Positions 27,133 to 36,726 are shown, numbered from the stretch's first letter. The stretch: 57,505 nt of DNA from Hoylesella timonensis 4401737 = DSM 22865 = JCM 15640 (GCF_000455445.1 NZ_HG417098.1:126091-183595); one strand, 5' to 3'. Numbers and translations: made by a program. Notes: generated by a model from the sequence alone, not told the origin.

Positions 27133-27975
27133 CTACTCTTTCGTCATCAACATGCCGTTGCCTGCATCAATCTGCTGTCGCTCAACGTCCAAACGATAAA
27201 TCATGATATTGTTAGGATCGCCAAAATCACATACCAACTTTCGATTTTCGTAGTAAAACGTTCCCGAAGATTTTTCTCCGTCAATGCTCTCTGTGATTTT
27301 GTTTCCATGAATGGACAACAGAATGTCGCCATATTCGGTCGTAAACTTCCAGTTTCCCTGAATCCAACTGGGTGCTTTGCCTGGATGAATTTCATCATAA
27401 GGATCGACAGATTCGTCCTGCACGGCTGTTAAATTATCATCTTGAGAAGGCACCCCCATTGTCGTTTCTGACAAAGATGCACCATTATACTCATGCGTCT
27501 TAGCCGACTTCCAACAACTTCTGATGCTAAATACAACCATAATGAGCACGACAAAAAAGATAAAAGTGCAAGAAGTATAAAAATGCCCCTGCTGTTTTTG
27601 TTGTTGTGTGGGCGTTGTTTTACCCGTTATAGAGGAAGGGCGATTCGGCTTTGATGCTGTGGAAGCGTTCGGTTTTTGCCAATCTAATATTTCTGATGAC
27701 GACTGACGTGAAGTCGTTGTAATCCTGCCAGCAGGCGTATCACTTGAGGTTTCTTCATTATCCAAAGCACCTCCCTGTGGAGAGTCGGTTGGAGTTTGCT
27801 GGTTTTGGACTCCTTCCTTTCGATCAAATTCGCCGACAGAATCCTCCTCTTGTTGAGAGTTTACAAGATGAGTAAACGGAGTTCCACATCTGGGGCATAC
27901 ACACGACACCTCCGTCATGCCAAATGGAATGTTTGTCTCATATCGCAACCTACACTTCGGACACTTTACTTGCAT
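27133..27975 (-). CDS. Zinc-ribbon, single-pass membrane protein
   Basis: From the ATG at 27975 the product is 280 residues. It starts with a zinc ribbon, CPKC (Cys5, Cys8) and CVCPRC (Cys25-Cys30), then a long polar, Ser/Thr/Gln-rich linker, one membrane segment (about 134-153, TSCTFIFFVVLIMVVFSIRS) and a beta-rich outer domain (WIQGNWKFTTEYGDILLSIHG) that looks like a small lipocalin-type barrel. The topology suggests a cytoplasmic ribbon and a periplasmic sensor or binding domain. The chosen start is preceded by GAAAGAGA; an upstream ATG at 28056 overlaps the previous gene. It is the last gene of the tubulin/actin operon. Confidence 0.7.
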   Translation of the reverse strand: MQVKCPKCRLRYETNIPFGMTEVSCVCPRCGTPFTHLVNSQQEEDSVGEFDRKEGVQNQQTPTDSPQGGALDNEETSSDTPAGRITTTSRQSSSEILDWQKPNASTASKPNRPSSITGKTTPTQQQKQQGHFYTSCTFIFFVVLIMVVFSIRSCWKSAKTHEYNGASLSETTMGVPSQDDNLTAVQDESVDPYDEIHPGKAPSWIQGNWKFTTEYGDILLSIHGNKITESIDGEKSSGTFYYENRKLVCDFGDPNNIMIYRLDVERQQIDAGNGMLMTKE

Positions 27976-28016
27976 ATTCTCTTTCACGTTTTTAGGACAT
28001 AAGCACCTGCAGGGGC

Positions 28017-28583
28017 TTAACCAAATTTTACAATTGCCTTGTTCGTGATTCGCCAAGAATCATTTTCCAAGACGGCAGTTCCTTCTTCAAGGGTCTGAAT
28101 TTGTTGAGGATAAGGCGACAAATTTCCCTGAACCTTGCATGCGGTTTTCACAAATTGAGACACACTAATCATGGCAGTAGCAATGGCATCGGGCGTGTCG
28201 AGCATGATAAACGTTCCATGAACACCATCGGTGGTGCTCAACTGGTAGATGCTTTTTCCTACCTGTTCGGTTTCCGAACTTCCTGTAAAGACACCTTCAT
28301 CGTTGGGAGCTGTCATAAACAAGATGCGATGTTGAGGCGCTTTCCCCTCTGTCTGTATATCTGTCGGGGCGGAATTGACAATAGATGCCTGAACAGCCAC
28401 CGTCTCTTTGTTTTCCTTGTCCGTAGAGATTTCTATCGGATGGGATGAATGTGCCTCGATTTGCTGTTCTAAAGATTCTACCCGTTTATTCAGTTGAATA
28501 AGATGTCTTTCCAATTCTTGGATTCTATCTTCATAGGGTTCGAGCAAAGACTGTATTTGCCGTTCTATCTTACTTTCAAACAT
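28017..28583 (-). CDS. Coiled-coil protein of the tubulin/actin operon
   Basis: From the ATG at 28583 the product is 188 residues (a GTG at 28604 is possible). The first 55 residues are a strong coiled coil (MFESKIERQIQSLLEPYEDR and LERHLIQLNKRVESLEQQIE). The rest is a beta-rich domain (ILFMTAPNDEGVFTGSS, KSIYQLSTTDGVHGTFIMLD, GTAVLENDSWRITNKAIVKFG) that I do not recognise. There is no signal peptide, so it should be cytosolic. It lies 27 bases after the large actin-like protein. It may be an adaptor that dimerises through the coiled coil. Confidence 0.7.
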   Translation of the reverse strand: MFESKIERQIQSLLEPYEDRIQELERHLIQLNKRVESLEQQIEAHSSHPIEISTDKENKETVAVQASIVNSAPTDIQTEGKAPQHRILFMTAPNDEGVFTGSSETEQVGKSIYQLSTTDGVHGTFIMLDTPDAIATAMISVSQFVKTACKVQGNLSPYPQQIQTLEEGTAVLENDSWRITNKAIVKFG

Positions 28584-28610
28584 ATTGATTTTTCTATTGT
28601 TCACATTGCA

Positions 28611-31600
28611 CTAATGCAGATGATTGATAAGATTGTCACGGATACTTCCGATAATAGGATAAAAGAAGAGTGTATCCTCTATTGCATCACTTCCATTCTT
28701 CTCTTCTTGGTTCTTATTAACGAAATTCCAACCATTGATGAGATGATGTTCCAAGTCTTTATTCACCAACTCTTTGAACATCTGTAGGCTTCGGTTATCC
28801 ACCAAGAAACGATCTACAACGTGAATGTCCTCACACAACTGGCAAAAGAAATCATTAAATTCACGCACTTGCGCGATTATCTGTGCTCGCACCTGAGGAT
28901 TTTCCATGTCTTCATAGCGCACAGTTTCTTTCTCTATCATTGAATAGTTGTACTTAATGGAATTGTCAAAGCTATCCATTAAACGATTGAGCTGCATCAC
29001 TTCTTCCACACCCCTACTGTCATTCACCTGCATCAATGCGCCACGACAAGTGATTTGCTTTGGCTCATTCTTTTCCATGACGATATTAAAGCCGTCTGCA
29101 TTGTACTTCTGACCATATACACGCTCAATAACAGCCTGCGAAATCAAATCCAAATCTCGCTGCGTTCCAACGATATCAAGGACTTTTGAACCTGTACCAG
29201 AAAACATAATACTACGTGGCATATCCAAATTTCGATGCTTCATCATCTTTGCGACATAATAGATGAGGGTGACAAAGAAGTAGATAAAAATTATTTTACG
29301 CTGTTCGTCCTCATTCAATCGCATATTATAGGAGAACACATCATTTTGGGCAACCACTTTATTGTTAATGACCGAAAACAAAAAAGCATTGATGTCTTCC
29401 GATTTACGCTTAGCGGTAATATCGTCCAAAATACCATTTAGCTCTCCATATCTGTCATCATCGCTATCGAACAAGCGTTTGAAGTAATCCACATACTTAA
29501 TCAACATGGGGTTTGTGTCGCCCTGCGGCACATCTGAGAAGCCATCTCCAAACAGGACATTCGCTGCAAAACGGAACGAAGTGAGGATAGTTGGTTGCTG
29601 CGCATTGCTCTCATAAACAACGATGTCGCTTGAGCCGCCACCGATATCAATACTTGCCACGGTGTTGGCGGCACCCTTAAACGAACTCGAACTCTTATAG
29701 AAATAGTAAGGAGCCACACTTTCAGGCATCTGAATGAGATTGTTATTCGTCACTGGAATGCCAAAAACTTCAGTGAAAGTTTTTGCCCACATTTCGCCCA
29801 ACTTGCGCACATTGCCCACTTTCATAGATAGCGGATAGAACCACACCAGTCGAGTTTTTGTAATGTCGCCATTTTCCAATAAAACTTTGGTACGCATCAA
29901 CAACGCCAACTCCATGAGATAAGCCCTAATTCGCTTGCTATTAGCCATCTCCGTAGACCATTTCAGATTAGGAACTATGCGATTGCCATAGCCTATAGAT
30001 TCTTTTTCGTAAATGAAAGGAATGTTGGCATCGCCCAAAGCAACAATCTGATCGACATTCATCGCATCTAATCGCTCACATTCTGACAATACTGTTCGTT
30101 GTGGAAATCCATAACTTTCGCCAATCACCTTGGGCAAGAATTCTTGCTTCATGATGACATCGTATAAAATACTCTCTCCATTATAGGACGTGGCAATAAG
30201 ACGTTCACGGGCCGTAGAACTAATAGAAAGAGGTTCGGGCATGTTATCAGCCTTCATAGATTCAACATGAGTGTTGGTTGTTCCAAAGTCAACGGAAAAG
30301 GTGTACGCATCATGTCCAGGGACATAAGATGGCCAACGAGGACAAAGAACACCTTGTGCGGAGGTGTTTCCGTGATCATCTGATAGGGTGATAGCAATAT
30401 AATCAAAATCACTTTGCAAACGATAATAAGTAGAACCAACACGCTTTTCTGACTTCAAAGAACGATTACGGATAAGAACTTCATCTTCTTGCATTCCATT
30501 TCGATAGCCATTTTTAAGGAAAGTCAAGTCAATATTGAAATTCTCCAAAGCACCCAAAGCCCTATCTACCAGTTGCACGTTGTATTGTTTCAGCCCCTGA
30601 GCTCGAACAAAAGGAAAAACACTCAAGGCAAAAGGCACTGTGATAAAGTGTCCATAATTGTTCTTCTCATCGTAAGTAAAATCAATGTTAGAGGTAGATA
30701 CATACGTACGTTGAAGCGTGATGAAGTGTCTTTCTTTTTTAACTGGTATTCGCAAGATAGCTGTCACCTTTTCTATACTTCCTGAAACCGTATGTTGAAG
30801 TTCGAAACGAGGTCTTCCTTGAATGGTTCCCCAAAGGTCTTGTACATCAAAATACTTAAAATATAGAGGCTTCAATGGTAAAACAAAGCTGCACTGATCG
30901 GTTTCTCGTGAACCAACTGTAAGATTTCCTTCGAAGAAACAATCCTTGTCAAGCGTATAATCCAACTTGATTAAGGACGGTTGGAAGAAATCATCGTCGG
31001 TTAACCAAGGATACTGATGAGTCGTTGCAGGTAGGATACGCTTTTCTGGAGCAACAGCATAGTCTGCAGGTGTTATTTGAGTGTTGTCATCCCAAGTGCC
31101 TGTGATGTATTTGAAAGAATCTACTTGCGTGGCAAGAAGATGATTTTGCAACACCAGTGGAATTACATCCTCGACCGAACGTGAAGGAATCATCTTAAAA
31201 TCACTTTCGGCTATTGCCTGTTGGATGTCCTCTGGGCGAGCTGAATAGAAGGGTACGCCCAGCGCTTGTATGCCTTCATCAAGGGGCATGAAATTGTTTT
31301 CCAAGAATGAGCGAGCGTTTTCCACATGCCCTAAATCCATGGCAGCAGGATTACCTATTTCACGTAGTATTTCATCTTGTACCGTTTTCGATAAAAGAGA
31401 GAAATTAGTAATCAGATAACTGTTCACTTCCTCGCATTGATTCTTCAAGTTTGGATATGCTGTAAACAGCGCATAGATATATTTGATGAACCGTGTATCA
31501 CGCATATAGAGTGGTCGCCAAAGCTCAAACAAATTGACATTTTGCTCCACAGGCAAATCATACATCCCCTCCTTCGCATTCGGCGAAGCCATAAAGAGAG

Positions 31601-32084
31601 TGACTGGAGAGGTTGATCCGATGACTTGATTTCCATAAACCAAGAAATAAAGTCTATCCATAGAATCAAAATTAAAGGCTTCTTGGTCTTGTTGCAGGAA
31701 CATCTCAAGTGTTTCACCCAACAATTGGTGCTGTGGTGAGTCCTTTAATCTCTGTAGTTCTGTACTACGATTCCATTCAATAATATGCAATTGATTACGC
31801 AATTCGGAATAATTGAAAAACAACTGTGCAACGTCTAACGCATTTGCAACAAGCTTTTCATCCATCGCTTCTCCTTGTAGACGTTCGTGCATGGAGAGCC
31901 GTTTGAATGCGTTTTTTACCAAATCCATTTGTGCAAATGGAGACGGGATAGCGGTACGAGGTTGTTGAGATAGCCCATCATTAGGGTCTTCTATCATTGC
32001 TATCTCGTCTGCATTATACTGACTGGTGAGAGGAGTCCATCCTTCTCCCGTTGTTTTCTTATTATATGATAATATCTTTGACAT
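28611..32084 (-). CDS. Very large actin/Hsp70-like ATPase (SrfB-like)
   Basis: This 1157-residue protein has two parts. Residues about 1-590 are helical then beta-rich and unrecognised. Residues about 597-1020 show an actin/Hsp70/hexokinase fold: phosphate-1 loop VDFGTTNTHVES (598-609), phosphate-2 loop ASIDIGGGSSDIVVYE (810-825) and an adenosine-like motif IMFSGTGSKVLDIVG (959-973). The C-terminal 130 residues are helical. The size and arrangement resemble the bacterial SrfB-like group of Hsp70-related proteins, though I cannot confirm that. It has no signal peptide. It follows a tubulin-like gene by 34 bases. It may act as an ATP-driven scaffold or filament, or as a chaperone. Confidence 0.8.
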   Translation of the reverse strand: MSKILSYNKKTTGEGWTPLTSQYNADEIAMIEDPNDGLSQQPRTAIPSPFAQMDLVKNAFKRLSMHERLQGEAMDEKLVANALDVAQLFFNYSELRNQLHIIEWNRSTELQRLKDSPQHQLLGETLEMFLQQDQEAFNFDSMDRLYFLVYGNQVIGSTSPVTLFMASPNAKEGMYDLPVEQNVNLFELWRPLYMRDTRFIKYIYALFTAYPNLKNQCEEVNSYLITNFSLLSKTVQDEILREIGNPAAMDLGHVENARSFLENNFMPLDEGIQALGVPFYSARPEDIQQAIAESDFKMIPSRSVEDVIPLVLQNHLLATQVDSFKYITGTWDDNTQITPADYAVAPEKRILPATTHQYPWLTDDDFFQPSLIKLDYTLDKDCFFEGNLTVGSRETDQCSFVLPLKPLYFKYFDVQDLWGTIQGRPRFELQHTVSGSIEKVTAILRIPVKKERHFITLQRTYVSTSNIDFTYDEKNNYGHFITVPFALSVFPFVRAQGLKQYNVQLVDRALGALENFNIDLTFLKNGYRNGMQEDEVLIRNRSLKSEKRVGSTYYRLQSDFDYIAITLSDDHGNTSAQGVLCPRWPSYVPGHDAYTFSVDFGTTNTHVESMKADNMPEPLSISSTARERLIATSYNGESILYDVIMKQEFLPKVIGESYGFPQRTVLSECERLDAMNVDQIVALGDANIPFIYEKESIGYGNRIVPNLKWSTEMANSKRIRAYLMELALLMRTKVLLENGDITKTRLVWFYPLSMKVGNVRKLGEMWAKTFTEVFGIPVTNNNLIQMPESVAPYYFYKSSSSFKGAANTVASIDIGGGSSDIVVYESNAQQPTILTSFRFAANVLFGDGFSDVPQGDTNPMLIKYVDYFKRLFDSDDDRYGELNGILDDITAKRKSEDINAFLFSVINNKVVAQNDVFSYNMRLNEDEQRKIIFIYFFVTLIYYVAKMMKHRNLDMPRSIMFSGTGSKVLDIVGTQRDLDLISQAVIERVYGQKYNADGFNIVMEKNEPKQITCRGALMQVNDSRGVEEVMQLNRLMDSFDNSIKYNYSMIEKETVRYEDMENPQVRAQIIAQVREFNDFFCQLCEDIHVVDRFLVDNRSLQMFKELVNKDLEHHLINGWNFVNKNQEEKNGSDAIEDTLFFYPIIGSIRDNLINHLH

Positions 32085-32118
32085 GAAATATCGTTTCTAT
32101 ATGACGGCTCAACTTATG

Positions 32119-33663
32119 TTACACTATGGAGTTGTATTTTTCATCCAACAGTTTATCCAAGGATTGATCCAACAAATCCATGAGTTTATATGCCACTTGC
32201 TCTTCACCATACTTATGAGATTTCGTAGCTTGTTGGCTCGTTTTATTAAGCATAGAGAGCACTGTCTTGTAATCAATGGTTGACTTAAACAGACCAGTCT
32301 TTGGAGCTATATCCGTTAGAGCGTCAGAAAGTTTATCTGTTGTAAGATTGAAAGGAATGAAACTCCGTTGATTTACTTTGAGTTCTTTTAACCATGTGCG
32401 ATAGGCAACAAAGAAATTACTGGTCAATGTATTATAAAAACTTGTCGACACAAAACTCTTTCCTATCTCTGGTTTGTCTTCTGTGTACCCTCGTCCTATA
32501 TCATTTTGCAGTTGATTGGTTATATACAGATAAGCTAAATAAAACTTTGCCATTTGCTTATTGATTTGGTTTCGAGTAGAGATACCAAAATCTTTCAATG
32601 AGAGTGTTCGCTTGTCGTTTGCCAATCCATACTCCTTAAAAATAGGATTGAGTGCCATTCCATCAATTGTTTCCATTTGACTATCGGGTATCTGCAAGAA
32701 GTCTAAGATGGATAATGCACCAACATATTCTACTACATGCGCATCATTCCGCTGACCATTCCCACCGGGATCATTAAAATATGGATTACTCGGTACTTCA
32801 TCCCCCAAATAATAACATACATTCACCTTCGACTTAGGCAAATCAACTCCCCCTTGTCGAATCCCTGTCAAGTTATCATGATAATAGAATAGAGCCGACT
32901 TTGTTTTAGAAATGAAGTCTGCTCGCGAGATAGGACTATTCTCGTCTTGCTGCACATTAAAGTAAGGAAGCACGGTAAGCGTTCCTATTTTTGCATCACG
33001 CAAATCACCACGGTTGTTAATCTGAATGTTGTTCCCTGCGTTTCGGATATTCTTCACAATAATAGGATAACCAGCTGCTCCCGTTCCACCAAAGATGCTG
33101 CTCACTACAAATATGCGGTCATTCTTTTGGAACACATTGGAGAATTGTCGAAACTCTTCTGAATCTTTGAACTGATTCAAGGCAACAGAGCCGATATTGG
33201 GCGATCCAACGAAACCAATGTCCATCTTTGTGTTGAGCTGGTCATTTGAAAACAACATCGAACATAAAGCTTGATTGCCAGAATCTAACGTAGCATAAGA
33301 AATAAAATCCTGAAACTTCTGGGAAGCAATGGAGCCCATATTGAAGATGAAAGTATCACTTAGGTTACTTCCATTAGGCAGGATGTCGCTCAATGTTGAT
33401 ATCTTCACGGAATAAAAGCCATGCGTTACGTCTACCGATTCGCCATACAGAGATTTCCGTATCTGTTTATACCAGCGCAAAAGGTTGTCGGTACGCTTCA
33501 AATCTTCATTTGCTTTATGTGGATCTACGATGATAGGAATGACTTCCAGTGGCATCGGTTTGCCCGATTCGGTTGTAGGATGTACCCCAGCAGCAAACTG
33601 CATGATAAGAGGTCGCATGACACGCGATCCTGTTCCACCTACTAAAAACAAAAATAGTCTCAC
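32119..33663 (-). CDS. Tubulin/FtsZ-like GTPase (Tubulin_2-type)
   Basis: The 514-residue protein has LFLFLVGGTGSRVM at 3-16, an N-terminal phosphate-loop equivalent, and FVVSSIFGGTGAAGYP (185-200), which holds the tubulin signature loop GGTGAAG (family GGGTGxG). VIPIIVDPHKANEDLKRTDN fits the T3 region. The C-terminal half is helical and continues beyond the GTPase domain. This is the profile of the Tubulin_2 (tubulin-like) group rather than cell-division FtsZ; there is no C-terminal FtsA/ZipA-binding peptide and it is longer than FtsZ. It lies between a small membrane protein and the actin-like gene. Polymer formation is inferred. Confidence 0.8.
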   Translation of the reverse strand: MRLFLFLVGGTGSRVMRPLIMQFAAGVHPTTESGKPMPLEVIPIIVDPHKANEDLKRTDNLLRWYKQIRKSLYGESVDVTHGFYSVKISTLSDILPNGSNLSDTFIFNMGSIASQKFQDFISYATLDSGNQALCSMLFSNDQLNTKMDIGFVGSPNIGSVALNQFKDSEEFRQFSNVFQKNDRIFVVSSIFGGTGAAGYPIIVKNIRNAGNNIQINNRGDLRDAKIGTLTVLPYFNVQQDENSPISRADFISKTKSALFYYHDNLTGIRQGGVDLPKSKVNVCYYLGDEVPSNPYFNDPGGNGQRNDAHVVEYVGALSILDFLQIPDSQMETIDGMALNPIFKEYGLANDKRTLSLKDFGISTRNQINKQMAKFYLAYLYITNQLQNDIGRGYTEDKPEIGKSFVSTSFYNTLTSNFFVAYRTWLKELKVNQRSFIPFNLTTDKLSDALTDIAPKTGLFKSTIDYKTVLSMLNKTSQQATKSHKYGEEQVAYKLMDLLDQSLDKLLDEKYNSIV

Positions 33664-33707
33664 AATAATATTTCTAATAATTCATAAACTTCACTAACTT
33701 CTATCTA

Positions 33708-34154
33708 CTATTCTGGTATTGGCGTGTGTCTGCAATTGGAAGACCACCAACGCATGGAGTAGCTCGCAATGATGAATAGTACCGCCTCAACTGCAAGATT
33801 GATGATACAGAAGGCTGAGAGTTGTCCACTAAAGTCCAACCCATCATCTGCAAATACATGATCTGCGTAGACATAGGTAATGAGGGGGACGATGACCATG
33901 GCAACACATAACATGATTAACCAATGATACCAACGTGAAAAACTCACCGAATTGATGACATAATAGTAAACTCCAGATAGCCCCCATGCTACCACTGCAC
34001 TGATAATAGCTACCACCAAATACAAGTTGGCGGCATACATCTCGTTAGAAAACTCCCGAGAATAAAAGAGAGATTCAAACAGAGGAGTAGAAAAAATAAT
34101 GAAAAGGAGTGTCAATACGGCTCCTGTAATTAATAATATGGTATTCTTTTTCAT
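33708..34154 (-). CDS. Small four-helix membrane protein
   Basis: This 148-residue protein has four predicted membrane segments (about 7-26, 42-66, 76-100 and 112-132) with short loops and no recognised motif. It lies 44 bases upstream of the tubulin-like gene and 74 bases downstream of the vWA lipoprotein gene, so it is probably a membrane component of that operon, perhaps an anchor for the cytosolic filaments. The family is unknown to me. Confidence 0.65.
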   Translation of the reverse strand: MKKNTILLITGAVLTLLFIIFSTPLFESLFYSREFSNEMYAANLYLVVAIISAVVAWGLSGVYYYVINSVSFSRWYHWLIMLCVAMVIVPLITYVYADHVFADDGLDFSGQLSAFCIINLAVEAVLFIIASYSMRWWSSNCRHTPIPE

Positions 34155-34228
34155 ATTTCAAATGATTGTTCTTCAATTGTGGCAAGTACCTATGAGCATT
34201 CTATTTGGTGGATTTTTTGAGCTATCAA

Positions 34229-35722
34229 TTATCTCTTAAATTCCAATTCCAACTCAAAATAATAGGGTTCTCCATCCGATTTTTTTTGATAACTGTTATA
34301 TATTCCTTGTAATAAGTATTTCAGTCCAAAGGTGGTTTTACTGTCAACAGTGGTGTCATCATCACTCGATGAAGCTGCTACCCATGCTGGCAAATGATTC
34401 ATCAGCTTGATATCAACATCCTGATTATTCGATAATTTCTCTAAGGATAATATAAATAGGTGTGTAGCAGAACCGATATATTTCTTCTCGGCTGGTGTGA
34501 TATCCGCTTTAGTGATAGGACGGATTTCTTCAATGGTTATTTTGTCGTCCGACTCAATCTTATAGTTGCGAATATCTGTCAAGTAATCTTCGTCAATAAG
34601 CATTTTACTTAAATCAACCGCTAACACTAACCGAACGTCGCCACTGTTCCTGTCTTGCTTAACACCTTCTATGTCTTTAATCTGTGTTCCTTGCCCTCTC
34701 TCTGGTTGGAAGCGTCCTCGTATCTTCGGATGACTTAACAACAAGGAATAATAAGGCTCGTAAACATCATCGGATTCGAATAGATACATGTTCTGATATC
34801 CTTTGAGTTCGGACAGTTTAGCAAACGATCCGTAGTCGGGATCAGTGGTCAGACGAGCGATGTTCTCATTATTTCCTACTATCACAATATAATAAGGTCG
34901 CTTTCCATGATAAGCCGTTCCCTTACTGGGAGAATTATATGGATAGTACAACCCATCGTAAGACCCCATCATCTTGACAATGAGCATGGACTTTTTCTTT
35001 ACTTCATCTTTGAAAACTGTATTGGTCATGCTCTGAGCTTCAGCGAAAACTTTCTGCGGATTGACGCCCACCATATTCTTTGTAGAATAAATCATGTCAG
35101 TCATCAAGATACTAATTTCGTCGTCTTTCGTCTTGTTGAGTATCTGATTAAATATGGCTCCGAAGTCCGTGTAGCTTGGGTCGCCAATGCCCTTTGTAGT
35201 AGCAAAGATGTCATTGTCGTTCACAAACTGCTGGATTCCTTGTGGATAAGGATTGATAGAACTATTTACCACATAAATTTTATGTTGCGAATTATTGCCA
35301 GGCAAGTTGTTCAGCATCTGTACAATTGCAGCCTTGAATGAGCCGTCACCTTGTGGAGAGTCGTAAGCAATCATGGAGCCAGACCGTTCTAAGAAGAAAT
35401 TAATTTTGATGGGTTCATCATTCATCCCTACGAAATCTATCTTCTTCGCCTCACGACCACGACTAAAAAAGTCTTCTATATACTCTTTGACTTCGTCTTT
35501 ATCAAGCTTTCCTCCCTCATAAAACTCCTTAAAATGTGCTTTCTGACTATCAAGGAACGACTCTATCGTCATCCAGTCATCGTGATCAATGACAGCATCG
35601 TCTCCAGCAAGTTCAAGGAGTAGGTGGTTCAAATCTTTCTTTGCACTATTTCCGCAACTTACTAAAAAGGCGGTAACCGTCATGAAAGAAAGGATAACCC
35701 ATGAGCATAATATCTTCTTCAT
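34229..35722 (-). CDS. vWA-domain lipoprotein of the tubulin/actin operon
   Basis: The 497-residue product has a lipobox FLVSC at about residue 23, so it is an envelope lipoprotein. A von Willebrand A-like domain follows (about 105-310): IKINFFLERSGSM at 105-117 is the first strand and metal site, and EISILMTDMIYS is the later strand with Thr and Asp. The MIDAS consensus DxSxS reads ExSxS here (Glu112), a substitution that may still allow metal binding. A C-terminal beta-rich domain of about 170 residues is unrecognised. It is the first gene of the operon. vWA proteins usually make regulated protein contacts, so it may receive an envelope signal. Confidence 0.75.
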   Translation of the reverse strand: MKKILCSWVILSFMTVTAFLVSCGNSAKKDLNHLLLELAGDDAVIDHDDWMTIESFLDSQKAHFKEFYEGGKLDKDEVKEYIEDFFSRGREAKKIDFVGMNDEPIKINFFLERSGSMIAYDSPQGDGSFKAAIVQMLNNLPGNNSQHKIYVVNSSINPYPQGIQQFVNDNDIFATTKGIGDPSYTDFGAIFNQILNKTKDDEISILMTDMIYSTKNMVGVNPQKVFAEAQSMTNTVFKDEVKKKSMLIVKMMGSYDGLYYPYNSPSKGTAYHGKRPYYIVIVGNNENIARLTTDPDYGSFAKLSELKGYQNMYLFESDDVYEPYYSLLLSHPKIRGRFQPERGQGTQIKDIEGVKQDRNSGDVRLVLAVDLSKMLIDEDYLTDIRNYKIESDDKITIEEIRPITKADITPAEKKYIGSATHLFILSLEKLSNNQDVDIKLMNHLPAWVAASSSDDDTTVDSKTTFGLKYLLQGIYNSYQKKSDGEPYYFELELEFKR

Positions 35723-36043
35723 TCTCTTTATCTTTGTGATATTTTATACAAAAGGTCGTAGCACTGTGAAGCAGAATCTCCCTTTATATAAACAAGTACA
35801 TAAAGTAATGATAGATAAGGTAAACCTAAATCTTCCATTGTGTTCTCTACAAAGTGCCTATTCCTTGCAAAGATAATGTAAAGAGAGCGGACTTACAAAT
35901 AAATTAAGTCTTTTTTATTTTTTCTAAACGCTTGGTTTTCATGAAACAAAAAACACACTTCCCAATAGAGGTTCAATGCCTCAAATCATGAGAGTGAGTT
36001 GACTACGAAGGCACGCAAAAAAGCGTACTCAACGGCTTAAGAG
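35723..36043. other. 321-base gap with operon promoter and leader
   Basis: This space holds the promoter of the vWA/tubulin/actin operon and its long leader. The leader includes GGCACTTTGTA on the minus strand (35848-35858), the same 11-mer that lies near the right end of the 390-bp repeats, possibly a repeat remnant. No gene is seen. Confidence 0.4.
35868..35899 (-). promoter_or_regulatory. Promoter of the vWA/tubulin/actin operon
   Basis: On the minus strand TTTG (35899-35896) and TATCTTTG (35875-35868) are exactly 20 bases apart. Transcription would start near 35861, leaving a leader of about 140 nt before the vWA gene. Gaps within the operon are short (27-74 bases), so this one promoter could drive all six genes. 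Confidence 0.75.
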
Positions 36044-36631
36044 CTAAATATCATCCTCTTCTTCTGGATCCGAGTCTGTATCATCCAACCTCGTATTGCG
36101 CGTATCCAGTTGCGTGTCTTTATGAATAGTGATTGCACCCAAGTTAGAAACCTTCATCACTAAGGGTACATACTCGTCGCTCATCTTGTCGGGAGAGCCT
36201 ACACTAACCGCAAATTGAATATAATTACCTTCGGCTTTGTCGAACACAATACCAAGAAGAGCGCTATTTTTTCGATACGCTTCATCTACATACGACACGA
36301 AATCTGCCTTAGAAAACGTGCGATTAAAAAACTCAGAGTGGTCGTGTCGAAGAATTTTGAGCGTAATTTGATTGTCATAATACTTGTTTCCCATGCCGTC
36401 ATCTGCCAATGGTAAAGCCTTATCCGACTGTCTACTCACCTCAACAACATAGTTGGTGCCCAACCACTCTACAGGCATTGATTGGTGGTAATCGCCCATC
36501 GACTGCGTTTCCTTCTTCTGTGCTGGCTTCGGTTTCGTAGCAATAATATTGGTGTTTTGCTTTTTTTCAGTGCAAGAAGACAACCCATTGCTTAGCAAGA
36601 GTAGCATCAAGAGACCTATCAAATTTTTCAT
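36044..36631 (-). CDS. DUF4738-like lipoprotein
   Basis: The 195-residue product has a lipobox LSSC at about residue 20 and a polar linker (KPKPAQKKETQS). The domain YVVEVSRQSDKALPLADDG, then YYDNQITLKIL, FFNRTFSKADF and YIQFAVSVGSPDKMSDEYVPLV, matches my memory of the DUF4738 lipoprotein family of Prevotella and Bacteroides. The tail is strongly acidic (DDTDSDPEEEDDI). It is separated from the vWA gene by 321 bases including that operon's promoter, so it is probably a separate unit. Function is unknown. Confidence 0.7.
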   Translation of the reverse strand: MKNLIGLLMLLLLSNGLSSCTEKKQNTNIIATKPKPAQKKETQSMGDYHQSMPVEWLGTNYVVEVSRQSDKALPLADDGMGNKYYDNQITLKILRHDHSEFFNRTFSKADFVSYVDEAYRKNSALLGIVFDKAEGNYIQFAVSVGSPDKMSDEYVPLVMKVSNLGAITIHKDTQLDTRNTRLDDTDSDPEEEDDI

Positions 36632-36718
36632 TTCTTCTTTTTCCTAAATTGAATATGCACGCATTCAGACACGCTTTCCAAGACTGGCACAGCGCACATT
36701 CATAGATTTATTATTTTG

Positions 36719-36726
36719 CAAAGGTA
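36719..36726 (-). promoter_or_regulatory. -7 element upstream of the DUF4738 gene
   Basis: TACCTTTG on the minus strand lies about 88 bases before the ATG. No TTG is found at the ideal distance. Confidence 0.45.
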
